Assembly (NCBI GenBank): GCA_900314715.1
Contig: OMWI01000012.1
Span: forward strand, 52,993 to 116,992
From: an uncultured Prevotellaceae bacterium
GTDB lineage: Bacteria > Bacteroidota > Bacteroidia > Bacteroidales > Bacteroidaceae
DNA length: 64,000 bases
Direction of reading: 5' to 3'
In this document: positions 1 through 10,001 of the stretch, piece after piece
Numbering within the stretch: position 1 is the stretch's first letter
Layout: each line of letters begins with the position of its first letter
Notes under the pieces: generated by a model
Databases searched by the model: none
What the model saw: the letters and a program-made list of their open reading frames with translations, nothing else
Told to the model about the DNA's origin: nothing
Position numbers and translations under genes: made by a program

Positions 1-869
1 TGGTTGGCGTTCATCATCTCTGGGAGCTTTCCCTCGAAGGAAATGCCCACGCCAACATTAGCATTGATACGCGTTGCCATACTATGACCACGCTTGGTGG
101 TAATCAAGATAACACCATTCGAACCCCTTGCACCGTAGATGGAAGCGGCATTCTTGAGAACTTGCACCTTCTCGATGTCGTCGGGATTGATGTTGAGCAA
201 CAGATTCGTATAGTCGCCAATATGAAGCGTATTACGCGTTTCCTGCATGTCGTGAATCACACCGTCGATAACGACCAATGGCTGAGCATTGGCATTCAGG
301 GAGTTCAGACCACGAATAAACATGGCGCCTCCATAACCAGGACCGCCAGAGCGAGTGATGGTGTGAACGTCTGCACCCAACTGGCCTTCGATTTCTGTTT
401 CTACACTTTGTGATGTCGTTACATCAAACGTGGCAGTAGATGAAGCGGTAATGTCGGTGGAATTTTCGTACATCGCCTTAAACTTATCGGCAATCATGGT
501 AATTGTCAACGGCTTAGTATTGTCACCGATACCCACTTGTTGAGCCAAATATCTTGGTGCAAAGACATAGAGCGCAGAAGCAAAGGTAGGAACGCTGATG
601 GTAAACTCACCTTGCTCGTCGGTCATGGCGGCATAATAGCGGTCGTTAAGCGTTTGTACTTGTATACCAGCCAAAGGAGCTTTCGTAGCGGCATCAATCA
701 CCTTTCCCTTGACTTCCATCATGGGATATGTAGGTCTCTTGGCGGGAGTCTTTTTCTTGGCAACGGTAGCCACTTCCACCTCTTCATAGTCATCATCTTG
801 AGCTAATATCGGCTGACATAAGCCAAGCATCAGAAGAGTGCTCATTAAAAGAATATAATATCTTTTCAT
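1..869 (-). CDS. SusC/RagA-type TonB-dependent receptor, N-terminal part (cut by window edge)
   Basis: Outer-membrane, TonB-dependent glycan importer of the SusC class; only about the first 289 residues are visible because the frame runs off the left edge. The start ATG at 867-869 is followed by a signal peptide (residues 1-23, cleavage near 'ILAQDD'), a short Lys/Glu-rich linker, a carboxypeptidase-regulatory-like beta-sandwich (about 50-125, 'KGKVIDAATKAPLAGI') and the start of the plug domain (about 150 on) with 'FIRGLNSLNANAQPLVVIDG' and 'YGARGSNGVILITTKRG', both SusC hallmarks. It lies 28 bp downstream of a fasciclin lipoprotein on the same strand, so it is probably the sixth or later gene of the operon starting at 12848, and the second SusC in it. 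A SusD partner, if any, would lie outside the window. The linker after the signal peptide is unusual for SusC. Confidence 0.9.
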   Translation of the reverse strand, partial: MKRYYILLMSTLLMLGLCQPILAQDDDYEEVEVATVAKKKTPAKRPTYPMMEVKGKVIDAATKAPLAGIQVQTLNDRYYAAMTDEQGEFTISVPTFASALYVFAPRYLAQQVGIGDNTKPLTITMIADKFKAMYENSTDITASSTATFDVTTSQSVETEIEGQLGADVHTITRSGGPGYGGAMFIRGLNSLNANAQPLVVIDGVIHDMQETRNTLHIGDYTNLLLNINPDDIEKVQVLKNAASIYGARGSNGVILITTKRGHSMATRINANVGVGISFEGKLPEMMNAN

Positions 870-897
870 TTGAATCAATTTTTAAAGATGAGACATT

Positions 898-2661
898 TTA
901 ATAGACAACGTAAACGGAACCACTGCCATTAGCACCTTCATAAAACTTATAATCAGGATGTTCCTTACGATACTCGTCCAATTCCTTTGGAATAAGCAAC
1001 AAGCAGTCGATTCGCAACTCACGAGTGTAGTCAGCAGTCATATTTCTGGTAACCTGGCTGATTAAGCGAATGTAAGGATAATAATCGCCTGTTCCCTCAT
1101 AAGCTATCGGGAAATTGAACTCACCTACCAATACGGTATCAACCTTGGTGGGGTCGTTTTCCAAGTAACCAGAGACGTTATATTCTTTCACGGCACCATT
1201 GACGTCGTTGTATCCCACTCTCACCCTCAAGCGGTTAGGCTTCAAGTCTTCAACGGCTACGTTCTCATTGGTGATGTTCTCAGGAACAAACACGCAATAG
1301 ATGTTATACGTTGTTGAACGCACGTGTGGCAAATAGATATCCAACTCTGGGTTTACAGAAGTGTTGATGGGTTGTACATACAAATATGTATTGTTGGAAA
1401 CAGCCCCTTCTACCAAAGGATTCTTCGTTCCTGCTGTGATATTCTCTGAAAAGCCGTTACCATAGGTAATGTTTTGCGCTTGTGAATAAATTGGATATTC
1501 AGCCTCAACCTTAATTGGAGGATTCCATGTGGTCCAAGTGCGCATTCGCAAACTATCAGTTACAAAGATAGCACCATTACTCTTGTCCACCCTAACGGCT
1601 CCCTCGAACAAATTGGCTGCATCCTCGCTATAGACAATAGAACGTCCACCCCAAAAATAGTTGGTTCCCATCAGAGAATCGACATTCAACCTCTGACCTG
1701 TCTGCAGATTATTCAATGCGGCATTGGCTGGGAGGTTGTTGTTGTAGAACATGTCTTGCACCAACATGTAATTAATCATGGAGTCTCTCAAATAGGCAGC
1801 ATCTATTTTCACAGCTTCCTCTTTTCTCGTAGCGGAAGAAGAAGAGGTGTTTGAAAGGAATGTGAACTCGTCAATGTAATTAAAGTACTTACTGACGGTT
1901 TCCTTTGCCTTAGTCCAGGCGTCATTGGTAGGAACAAGCATCGTATAGTTACTATCCTCTCGCTGAATGTAAGCACTATACAATGTGTAAAGGGTATTAT
2001 CCTCTTCGAAGACAGAATCCAAGTAAGTAATCCTACCGTCTTTTACAGGACCTTGCACACTCTTAGCAATGTCTAATTTCTTCACGTCATAATCGTGAAT
2101 ATACTTACTGATAGAGTCGATGGCGAAATCGCCAGGCTCCAAGGACTCATAGATGTTGTAACGGAAAGGCAACAAGCCATCCAACGTCTTCAGCACGCCA
2201 TTGCTAGTACCTATCGACTTGGAGATATTTACCCCACCAATCATGTTAGACACGTATGGCATTACCTTTTCGTTCAACATCAAAACGATGGGGTCTTTCT
2301 CATTGGGAACGGCATAATTATATCGCGAGATATGATTCTGCACGAATTCCTTCAGCAACTTATCGGTGCTCAACGAGTTGAAATAATCGAAATTGAAGGT
2401 GTTATCTTTTGGTGCCCAAACCGTATATGTTTGCGATTGAGTCAACACCTTGTCGTATCCCGCTTTCTGCAAGAGTGCAGAGAACTGGGACAATTCTGAA
2501 TTGGATGAAATGTTTTCCCATAAGGTGGAGGCTGCCGTACCAACAGCAGAAGCATTGCCATCATAATGGTCATCCCAATCAGAGCATCCCATCGTGAAGG
2601 CTCCCATCACCAACGAAGCCAACACAAGAGAAGCGTTTCTGAATATATGATTTCTTTTCAT
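898..2661 (-). CDS. Fasciclin (FAS1) domain lipoprotein, third of the operon
   Basis: Probable surface lipoprotein of 587 residues. The signal sequence ends in 'FTMGC' at about residue 26, followed by S-D-W-D-D, an acidic tail of the type that directs Bacteroidota lipoproteins to the cell surface. Two FAS1-like modules are recognisable from 'YTVWAPKDNTFN' (about 80) and 'YTMLVPTNDAW' (about 240), the H1-like core of fasciclin domains. The C-terminal third (about 385-587) is a beta-rich, non-FAS1 segment that could be a carbohydrate-binding sandwich. FAS1 modules mediate adhesion or glycan binding in other proteins. Here the gene sits in the position that SusE/SusF-type binding lipoproteins take in Sus-like operons, so a surface glycan-binding role is inferred. 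It is 20 bp from the upstream gene and 28 bp from the next SusC, consistent with co-transcription. Confidence 0.82.
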   Translation of the reverse strand: MKRNHIFRNASLVLASLVMGAFTMGCSDWDDHYDGNASAVGTAASTLWENISSNSELSQFSALLQKAGYDKVLTQSQTYTVWAPKDNTFNFDYFNSLSTDKLLKEFVQNHISRYNYAVPNEKDPIVLMLNEKVMPYVSNMIGGVNISKSIGTSNGVLKTLDGLLPFRYNIYESLEPGDFAIDSISKYIHDYDVKKLDIAKSVQGPVKDGRITYLDSVFEEDNTLYTLYSAYIQREDSNYTMLVPTNDAWTKAKETVSKYFNYIDEFTFLSNTSSSSATRKEEAVKIDAAYLRDSMINYMLVQDMFYNNNLPANAALNNLQTGQRLNVDSLMGTNYFWGGRSIVYSEDAANLFEGAVRVDKSNGAIFVTDSLRMRTWTTWNPPIKVEAEYPIYSQAQNITYGNGFSENITAGTKNPLVEGAVSNNTYLYVQPINTSVNPELDIYLPHVRSTTYNIYCVFVPENITNENVAVEDLKPNRLRVRVGYNDVNGAVKEYNVSGYLENDPTKVDTVLVGEFNFPIAYEGTGDYYPYIRLISQVTRNMTADYTRELRIDCLLLIPKELDEYRKEHPDYKFYEGANGSGSVYVVY

Positions 2662-2681
2662 AAAGTATACTATTTTAGATT

Positions 2682-4760
2682 TTAATACATGTCTTCCACA
2701 TACTGATTGTTGTTATACACATTCTCAGGGCAGAACTCAATGTAGTCGAGATGGAATTCAGTTGTGGTGTTGTCGGGCAATACCGTCTTGAATCTCAACC
2801 AATACTCACCTTGTTCGAATTGCATCTTGGCAATGATTCGGCGCAAGTCTTCACGATTGGCGCGAGCCAACGTGCCGCCACCTTTACCCAAAGTATAATA
2901 AAGCGGTCCGCGCATCCAGCCAAGATTGTGCATGTTAGCATCTGTTTCAACACCCATATCATCAGTCTTGGTATAAAGACACCATCCCGTACCTGAACCT
3001 GTATCTGGGGAACCATCAGGATTATCCACGGGAACACGGCGCATATCGAGAGGAATGTCAAGCGCTTTCATGGAAACCAACGAAGAGCTGCGTCCTAAAT
3101 AGAATTGCACCATTCCACGGTTTCCGTTGGCTGTATATCCCATGCGAAGTTCGTATGTTCCATCGGGAACAGGTGGCAAGCGGAATGCGAAGTCGTAAGC
3201 TCCCATACAATTGAACTCGTCTCCTTGATAGTTGCTCCAACCATTATTAGAACCAGAAAGATACATCACGTGGGTATTATTGCCATTATAAACCCTCATG
3301 TTGTCGAAGTAATTCGACGGATAACGGATGTAATCACCAGAAAGAGAACCTTCTGAACCAGAAATGCCACCATTCCAAGCCTTGATTTCTGCGTATGTAG
3401 CACCACGATGAGAGTTAGACATCATCTCTCCGAGGAAAGACGTATCATCGAAACGCAGACGCTCGTTCAAAACACCATGAGGCACGTCGTAATCATAAAC
3501 CAACATATCCGTAATGGGATGGATATATCCATTCAAAGCCTGAATGTTGGTATTCTTAATCTCAATACCATTGCGCATAACCGTTTGGATGCTGGCCGTT
3601 CCCATTTCCGCAATACGGTCTGTAAGAGAAGTATTGGTAACCCAACGATTGAGGTATCGTTTTCCGCTGACACGAATGATTTTCATCAAGGTGAAAGGCA
3701 ACATGGTCTCGTAATACTCTACCAAAGAAACCTTGGAAACCTCGTTGAAGCTATACAACAGCTTGTCGTAAGAAGCACGGAACTTCAAGATGTGATAGCG
3801 AACGAACATATTCAAACAGTTGTTGGGATTGGTATAGTCTGAACCTTGGTCAACTTTAATATTATGGTTGCGGTAATAATCATACCATCCACTTCCAGCA
3901 TCGGCACAACTTCCATAGACTTGGTTTGCATAAGCAGCCAAATCGTCAATGTTATTGATTCCATGCTCGCGCAAGACTTCGTCGCTCTCAGCAAACACCG
4001 TGAAGCCCACCTTACATTCTTCGGGTACATACCACTTAGCGGTATTGTTGGTGATTTCCTCTATACCCTCTTTCAAGGTGGCAGACAACTCATCGGCAAT
4101 ACCCGTTACCGTCAATGCTTGCGTAAACAACTTGAAGTCTTCGTGTTGGGCAAGCTCACCTGCAACCAATCGGTTGGAACGACGGATAACCTGATCCACT
4201 ACGTGAAGCACACCATTTTCCAATTCGTTGTCCATGCTGGTAATGGTAGAATAGGCATTTAACACCGTATTACCAGTAATAGAGTCAATGGCTGCATTGA
4301 TATCTCTACCAAGCATGGTATTGATGGTCATACCATTGGTCATGTCTACCGCCATCACTTCCGTATTGGCAAGATGGAACAAGGCAATGTCATTGCACAA
4401 GGAATCGGTCAAGCCTTCCAAACTATTTGAAGTCATACCGTTGTGCGGTAAATCGGCTTCCTCATCGTTGTACAATTCTTCGATATAAGCCTTAACGGCC
4501 TCATTCGTAGGAGCAAAGCAAGTGTACATTCCGTATGCGGAAAGAATCTTGTCGTATCCCACACGCGTAAGAATGTAATTAAAACTACTAAACTGATCTT
4601 CGCGACTGGACAAATAGTCCTCGATGGTTTCACCTGTAAACGTATAAAGATTGGATTCGTCTATGTTTTCCGAACAACTCACAAGCCCAATCATTGCAGG
4701 AAGGAAAGCCAACAATGTCAGTTTGCGGAAAATTCTTTTATAATGATTTTGCGTTTTCAT
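2682..4760 (-). CDS. Fasciclin (FAS1) domain lipoprotein with C-terminal binding-like module
   Basis: A 692-residue putative outer-membrane lipoprotein: signal peptide, lipobox 'GLVSC' (about residue 29), then S-E-N. A first FAS1 module is clear ('YTCFAPTNEAVKAYIEEL' near 80; 'NGVLHVVDQVI' near 185, the conserved end of a FAS1 fold). A second, more degenerate one spans about 200-430, with 'GFTVFAESDEVLREHGI' and ending in 'NGYIHPITDMLV'. Residues 450-690 form a different module with a jelly-roll look ('PPVPDGTYELRMGYTANGN' and 'YWLRFKTV'), a pattern of carbohydrate-binding beta-sandwiches. It starts 5 bp after the SusD stop and ends 20 bp before the next fasciclin gene, so translation is probably coupled to SusD. 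No catalytic motif was seen; glycan binding or docking is inferred from position. Confidence 0.82.
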   Translation of the reverse strand: MKTQNHYKRIFRKLTLLAFLPAMIGLVSCSENIDESNLYTFTGETIEDYLSSREDQFSSFNYILTRVGYDKILSAYGMYTCFAPTNEAVKAYIEELYNDEEADLPHNGMTSNSLEGLTDSLCNDIALFHLANTEVMAVDMTNGMTINTMLGRDINAAIDSITGNTVLNAYSTITSMDNELENGVLHVVDQVIRRSNRLVAGELAQHEDFKLFTQALTVTGIADELSATLKEGIEEITNNTAKWYVPEECKVGFTVFAESDEVLREHGINNIDDLAAYANQVYGSCADAGSGWYDYYRNHNIKVDQGSDYTNPNNCLNMFVRYHILKFRASYDKLLYSFNEVSKVSLVEYYETMLPFTLMKIIRVSGKRYLNRWVTNTSLTDRIAEMGTASIQTVMRNGIEIKNTNIQALNGYIHPITDMLVYDYDVPHGVLNERLRFDDTSFLGEMMSNSHRGATYAEIKAWNGGISGSEGSLSGDYIRYPSNYFDNMRVYNGNNTHVMYLSGSNNGWSNYQGDEFNCMGAYDFAFRLPPVPDGTYELRMGYTANGNRGMVQFYLGRSSSLVSMKALDIPLDMRRVPVDNPDGSPDTGSGTGWCLYTKTDDMGVETDANMHNLGWMRGPLYYTLGKGGGTLARANREDLRRIIAKMQFEQGEYWLRFKTVLPDNTTTEFHLDYIEFCPENVYNNNQYVEDMY

Positions 4761-4765
4761 TGCCC

Positions 4766-6592
4766 TTAATTTTTACTGGTAGACTTTTCATCAATATACA
4801 CTGGATTCTGTTTCAGGAGTTTATTAACTTTAATTTCTCCTTCCAGAATCGGCCAATAGAGGAACGGCTCGCCTTTCATCTTGTAAGAAACAGCATCACC
4901 GCCACTCATGTATTTCCTAACAATGAGTTTCAGCATTGGCGAATAGAGCTTTGGCCAAGAAGTTTGGTCGGCCAATTTCGAGTTGATATCAACACCGTCC
5001 ATGTGACGATAGCAATAGCGTACGAGGTCGTACCAACGCTTTCCCTCGAAGCAAAGTTCACGCTCACGCTCGGCAAGAACCAAGAGTTCCATATCGTCCT
5101 TTGACGTAAAATTCGCCAACTTCAACGTATCGCCCTTTTGAATACCATCTTCGGAGATAGAGCGTTTGTTGACGTATTGCACCAAATTAAATGCTTGTTC
5201 AAGCGTCACCTTGTCGCTATCAGATGCTGCAGTTTGCACCAAAGCCTCAGCTTTCATTAGCATTATATCGGTCAAGCGATAGACAATCCAATTTTGTTCG
5301 TAACCTTGATATGCATTACCTATTGACCTGTCATTACTCTTTGTCTCTGAAGCGGTTTGCGTAGTAGAAGAAATAAAAGATTCACTCACCATCTTGCGGA
5401 TTTCAAGTTGAGTAGCCTCCTCATTATGACCACCATAAACACAATTCCAATAACGCATATCTGATGTTGTTCCAAATACCTTTTGACCTTGGTTGGTATT
5501 CGCATTTTCGTTATAGAAATTGAATATAGGTGAAGCCATTAACATACCCGTATTTCTAAAATCATAATTATGTGTATTACCATTCCAAGAACCAGTACGA
5601 TAATAAGCATTTTCAAGAGCATAGTTGAAACCTACGTCTACACCATTGGAAGTTTCATACCTGCCTGGATAGTAATTCCATTCCAAAATACTCTCCTCGC
5701 TATTACCACGAACAAATATGTCTATATATGCAGATGCCCCTTTCAACAAATGGTAAGGGTCTTTCTCTCCAGTTCCGCCAACTTTATCATCTTTTGTAGT
5801 CTTATAATAGGTATCCTTTGATTGAATAACCTTGTCTGCATACTCAATACACTTCTGGTAATCAGATTGACTCTTGGTCATGGAAGCACGCCACAAGTAA
5901 ATGTCTGCCAGCAATGCGTTAACGGCATCAAGCGTGAAAAAGCCACAATTGCGCCAATCGTGCAATCCATATCCTCCAGTCAACAAGATATGACCTTGAG
6001 CTTCTTCCAAATCATTAATACAATGTTGCAAGAGGCTATCAGGAGTGGTTTGAGCAACCAGCATGTTCTGGTCGTCATCCTCATACGACTGGGTGGTATA
6101 TGGAACATCACGGAACGTACGTACCAAATAGAAATAACATAAGCTACGCAATGCCAGCATCTGCGCACGAGCAGCTTGGTAATCACCTTCAGTAAACGAT
6201 GGGTCAACAGCCATAACATCTGCCGCATGAGCCAAGACTATATTGCAGCGATTGATGGTTGAGTAAAACGAGGCCCATGAATTGTAACCATTAGATGGCA
6301 ACAAGTTGACAGCATTGATGTTGTCAAGAGCCGAACTGGAATAATCATTGTATTTCACCAATTCATCTGAACGAAACGCACCCCAGATGATAGCTCGCTC
6401 TTGGTTATCGTAGCTCGTCATGCTCTTATAGGCACCATTGACCATTTCCTGAACGTCAGACTTCGTTTTCCAGAAATCTTCGGCAATGGTCTTATCTGTC
6501 GGATAGATGGTCAAGAAGTCGTTGCAAGAACTGAAACCCAACAAGGCAACGGCTACCATCACGAACACCTTATATATATTATTGCATTTCAT
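4766..6592 (-). CDS. SusD/RagB-family glycan-binding lipoprotein
   Basis: The lipoprotein lid and glycan-binding partner of the SusC transporter just upstream. It has 608 residues, normal for SusD. Signal peptide and lipobox 'LLGFSSC' (Cys about 23) are followed by the typical start 'NDFLTIYPTDKTIAEDFWKT'. Also typical are an N-terminal TPR-like helical region ('MLALRSLCYFYLVRTFRDVPY', about 145-165; 'VNALLADIYLWRASM' near 220) and the C-terminal SusD signature 'ERERELCFEGKRWYDLVRY' (about 510-530). The SusC-SusD spacing of 12 bp and the 5-bp gap to the next fasciclin gene support one transcript. The imported substrate cannot be read from the sequence. Confidence 0.96.
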   Translation of the reverse strand: MKCNNIYKVFVMVAVALLGFSSCNDFLTIYPTDKTIAEDFWKTKSDVQEMVNGAYKSMTSYDNQERAIIWGAFRSDELVKYNDYSSSALDNINAVNLLPSNGYNSWASFYSTINRCNIVLAHAADVMAVDPSFTEGDYQAARAQMLALRSLCYFYLVRTFRDVPYTTQSYEDDDQNMLVAQTTPDSLLQHCINDLEEAQGHILLTGGYGLHDWRNCGFFTLDAVNALLADIYLWRASMTKSQSDYQKCIEYADKVIQSKDTYYKTTKDDKVGGTGEKDPYHLLKGASAYIDIFVRGNSEESILEWNYYPGRYETSNGVDVGFNYALENAYYRTGSWNGNTHNYDFRNTGMLMASPIFNFYNENANTNQGQKVFGTTSDMRYWNCVYGGHNEEATQLEIRKMVSESFISSTTQTASETKSNDRSIGNAYQGYEQNWIVYRLTDIMLMKAEALVQTAASDSDKVTLEQAFNLVQYVNKRSISEDGIQKGDTLKLANFTSKDDMELLVLAERERELCFEGKRWYDLVRYCYRHMDGVDINSKLADQTSWPKLYSPMLKLIVRKYMSGGDAVSYKMKGEPFLYWPILEGEIKVNKLLKQNPVYIDEKSTSKN

Positions 6593-6604
6593 ACTTTCAC
6601 TGTT

Positions 6605-9600
6605 TTAGAATCCGATAATAAAGTTCGCAGTAACCGATTTGCTTCGTGGAGTCTGAGAATTGTCGTATGCAATACCCCAAGCACCTGCGGAGTGTTCTGG
6701 GTCTGTTCCGCTATATTTGCTGAACACCAACAGGTTCTGACCAGATACACTGAATTGCAAGCGGTTTAAGCCAAGTTTCTGAATCACTTTCTTGTTAAAG
6801 TTGTAAACCAACTGCACGTAGCTCATACGAATGAAAGAGGCATCTTCCACATAGCGGTCGCTACCGAGCCAGTTATAACCCGTATCATACATGGCACGTG
6901 GAATCGTAGTAACATCACCATTCTTACGCCAACGCCAGTTAACGGCAGAACTCTGGTTGTAAGCATTGAACATCTCCTCGAGTCCCATCTTGGCTGAGTT
7001 GACAATCTTGATTCCAGAACGATAGGTGAAACTGGTCTTCAAAGACCAATTGCCATAGAAGAAGCTCACGCCGAAACCTCCACTCATCTTCGGGTTGGAG
7101 TTTCCTAAATAGACAATGTCAAGCGAGTTGATTTGTCCATCGTGGTTGATATCTTCGTAAATAGCATCTCCACCTTGGAACTTATAAGAAGAATTACCAT
7201 CTTGATAGTTATAAACTTGCTGGATGGGGTTGCCCTTTGAATCCATCAACACATGTCCTTCATTGTCGATGGCTACAGGAGCCGTCTTACCCTCTGCCAA
7301 GAATTTGTTAATATAACTGCGGAATTCTTCGGCAGACCAACCGTGACTTTCACGCTGGTTAATCAACCATTCGTAAGAATATTGATAAACTCCCTTATAA
7401 CGCAATCCGTAGATAGAACCCAATGGATTACCCGTCTGGATACGATTCAGGTAAGCGCCACGATTATTATAAGACCATTCTGAATTGATAGACTCGAGTA
7501 CGCTTTCGTCCATTTGAACAATCTCATTGAAGTTTTGGCAGATGTTGAAATTAGCACTCATCGAGAATTTACCCCATTTGATGAAACGGTTGGCACTGAT
7601 GTTCAATTCCCATCCCTTATTGGTCATCTCTCCAACATTGGTCCAAGCCAGAGAAGAGAATCCTGTAGTTGAAGGAATGCGAACACCGCCCATCAACAAG
7701 TTCTTGGTACGCTTGAAATAATAGTTGAAGTCACCAGTAATCAAGTCGTTGAAGAAACCGAAGTCACCACCAATGTTGTATGACATGGTACGCTCCCATT
7801 GCAGTTTGTTCAATTGCAGACCTTCCAAATAAATACTGGTGGAACTACTTTCTCCATAATAACCCAATGAATTATATTTTGCATATTGCAAATACTCAGA
7901 ACCAGGTTGTTTACCTACGATACCCCATGATGGACGGAATGAAAGCATAGACAACCAAGACCTTGACCACTTCATCCAAGGTTCATCGGAGATGTTCCAA
8001 CGTGCAGAAACACCAGGGAACCAACCCCACTTACGACTGTCTCCGAACTTGGTGGTACCATCGACACGCACGGAGAAATCCAACGAATAGCGTGTTTTGA
8101 ATGAAAGGTGTCCTTGGTAAATACCAGACATTGAACGCCATTGTCCGTTGCTCGTATTCATATTGCTCAAGTCACCATCTACGGTTGGAGAAGTAACGCC
8201 ATTCGGGATATTACGAGTAGATACATTCTGGCTATTGTTATTACCAGAGGTAATCTCCCAACGTCCCAACATGGTCAAATACCAATCCTTGTTCTTGAAA
8301 TGTGGTGTCAATGTCAAGGTATGTCTTGTTGTAAACGCCAATGAATTATAATCATAGCCCGTACTTAAGTTGTAATTTCCATCAGTCCAACCATTTGTAT
8401 TCAAAGAACCAGGCCAGAAGCTGGGACGGCTCATAGAATAAATATCCATGTAAACCAATCCCGTGTAGTCGAGTCGCGTCTTGTCCTCATCCTTACCTAA
8501 CAAATAATAGTCAAGTCGGAACTCAGGAGAGATACGATAAGTCTTCTCGTCTTTCCAAGCTACATTGGCAATGGCAACAGGGTTACCAAGATTTCGGATA
8601 GAACCTAATTGCGAGGAAGATGTTCCTGCAACCGTAGAACCTCTACCATTTTCACCAGAAGGTAACATCACATAAAACTCATTTGTATCTGCACCTTCTG
8701 CATTTTGACGATAGATACTCATGTTAGGCGACATCTTTTGTGCACGTCCCAAAATGTTATCGTCATAATTTCTATGGTTGTTGGTGTACGTCAACGGGAA
8801 GGTGGTACGGAATGTGATACGGTCGCTCACGAAGTAGTCCAAAGCCAATTTCGTTGAGAAACGGTCAAGCGTTTGCTTGATAATAGTACCACTTTGCTTA
8901 TCGTAACCAGCAGAGATACGGAAGTTAGCTTTCTCACCACCACCAGAGATTGTTACGTAGTGATACTGGCTCCATCCTGTTTGCTGAACGGCCTTCACCC
9001 AATCGGTATTGTTGTTCCAGTTTTCAAACTCAGCCCATGAACGGTTATAGTTGATTTCGTTGATACTCGTGGTGGCTGTAGCACTCTGAGAAGGATTGTA
9101 ATACATTTCCTTGAGCATCATCGTGTAGTCGTCACCATTCAACAGATTATAACCCTTCGGCTGCCAGTTGGCTTGTACACGCAAAGAGTAATCCACACGA
9201 GTCTTACCACGAGAACCACGCTTGGTAACGATGGAGATAACACCATTAGCACCACGTGAACCCCAGATAGCGGTTGCAGCGGCATCTTTCAAGATATCAA
9301 TCTTCTCGATGTCGGAAGGGTTGATAGAAAGCAATGATGCGTATGTCTCTTCGTTAGCAGAAGTAAAGTCGAATGACTCATCTGGATTATCAAAGATATT
9401 ACCATCGACAACGATAAGTGGTTCGGCAGAACCATTGATAGACGTTACACCACGCAAACGCATAGATGTACCTGAACCCAAGTTACCAGAGTTGGCAACG
9501 ATATCAAGACCGGCAATCTTTCCTTGTAGAGCCTCGTCGGCAGATGTAAAGGAAAGACCTTCCACTTCGTTCATGTCAAACGTCTGCTTGGCAACGGAAA

Positions 9601-9982
9601 CCTCGTTTTCGGGAATCACCAAACCACCAGAACGGAATTTCTTCGTAGCCTTTACCACAACTTCCTTCAAGGTGTTCTCGTCTTCCATCTCAATATTAAA
9701 TACCGTCTTATCACCAATGGGAACGATAACCGTCTTATATCCAATATATGAAACCTTCAACTTATTCTTCGTGTTGATGATTTCCATGGAGAAGTTACCA
9801 TTGATATCGGTCTGAGCATACGAAACGTTACGGTTGTTTGCGTCAATCTCGACCACGTTACACATCATCACGGGACCATCGGGGGCATTGACGGTTCCCG
9901 AGATACGTGTCTGCGCCATTGCTGCACCACTCAGGAAGCAGCAAATCGACAGCAACAGATATTTTATCTTGTTTGTTTTCAT
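6605..9982 (-). CDS. SusC/RagA-type TonB-dependent receptor
   Basis: Complete outer-membrane importer of 1125 residues, typical for SusC. The order is: signal peptide (1-23, cleaved near 'AMAQ'), a carboxypeptidase-regulatory-like domain (about 26-105, 'RISGTVNAPDGPVMMCNVVE'), a TonB-interacting stretch, and a plug with 'MRLRGVTSINGSAEPLIVVD' (about 175-195) and 'IWGSRGANGVISIVTKRG' (about 238-256). A 22-strand type barrel follows and ends in 'VTANFIIGF', a C-terminal Phe as expected of outer-membrane barrels. It follows the four-FAS1 lipoprotein by 19 bp and precedes its SusD by 12 bp. The upstream lipoprotein is unusual, since SusC is normally the first structural gene of such operons. Confidence 0.97.
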   Translation of the reverse strand: MKTNKIKYLLLSICCFLSGAAMAQTRISGTVNAPDGPVMMCNVVEIDANNRNVSYAQTDINGNFSMEIINTKNKLKVSYIGYKTVIVPIGDKTVFNIEMEDENTLKEVVVKATKKFRSGGLVIPENEVSVAKQTFDMNEVEGLSFTSADEALQGKIAGLDIVANSGNLGSGTSMRLRGVTSINGSAEPLIVVDGNIFDNPDESFDFTSANEETYASLLSINPSDIEKIDILKDAAATAIWGSRGANGVISIVTKRGSRGKTRVDYSLRVQANWQPKGYNLLNGDDYTMMLKEMYYNPSQSATATTSINEINYNRSWAEFENWNNNTDWVKAVQQTGWSQYHYVTISGGGEKANFRISAGYDKQSGTIIKQTLDRFSTKLALDYFVSDRITFRTTFPLTYTNNHRNYDDNILGRAQKMSPNMSIYRQNAEGADTNEFYVMLPSGENGRGSTVAGTSSSQLGSIRNLGNPVAIANVAWKDEKTYRISPEFRLDYYLLGKDEDKTRLDYTGLVYMDIYSMSRPSFWPGSLNTNGWTDGNYNLSTGYDYNSLAFTTRHTLTLTPHFKNKDWYLTMLGRWEITSGNNNSQNVSTRNIPNGVTSPTVDGDLSNMNTSNGQWRSMSGIYQGHLSFKTRYSLDFSVRVDGTTKFGDSRKWGWFPGVSARWNISDEPWMKWSRSWLSMLSFRPSWGIVGKQPGSEYLQYAKYNSLGYYGESSSTSIYLEGLQLNKLQWERTMSYNIGGDFGFFNDLITGDFNYYFKRTKNLLMGGVRIPSTTGFSSLAWTNVGEMTNKGWELNISANRFIKWGKFSMSANFNICQNFNEIVQMDESVLESINSEWSYNNRGAYLNRIQTGNPLGSIYGLRYKGVYQYSYEWLINQRESHGWSAEEFRSYINKFLAEGKTAPVAIDNEGHVLMDSKGNPIQQVYNYQDGNSSYKFQGGDAIYEDINHDGQINSLDIVYLGNSNPKMSGGFGVSFFYGNWSLKTSFTYRSGIKIVNSAKMGLEEMFNAYNQSSAVNWRWRKNGDVTTIPRAMYDTGYNWLGSDRYVEDASFIRMSYVQLVYNFNKKVIQKLGLNRLQFSVSGQNLLVFSKYSGTDPEHSAGAWGIAYDNSQTPRSKSVTANFIIGF

Positions 9983-10001
9983 ACTTCAAAATCTATTGTT
10001 T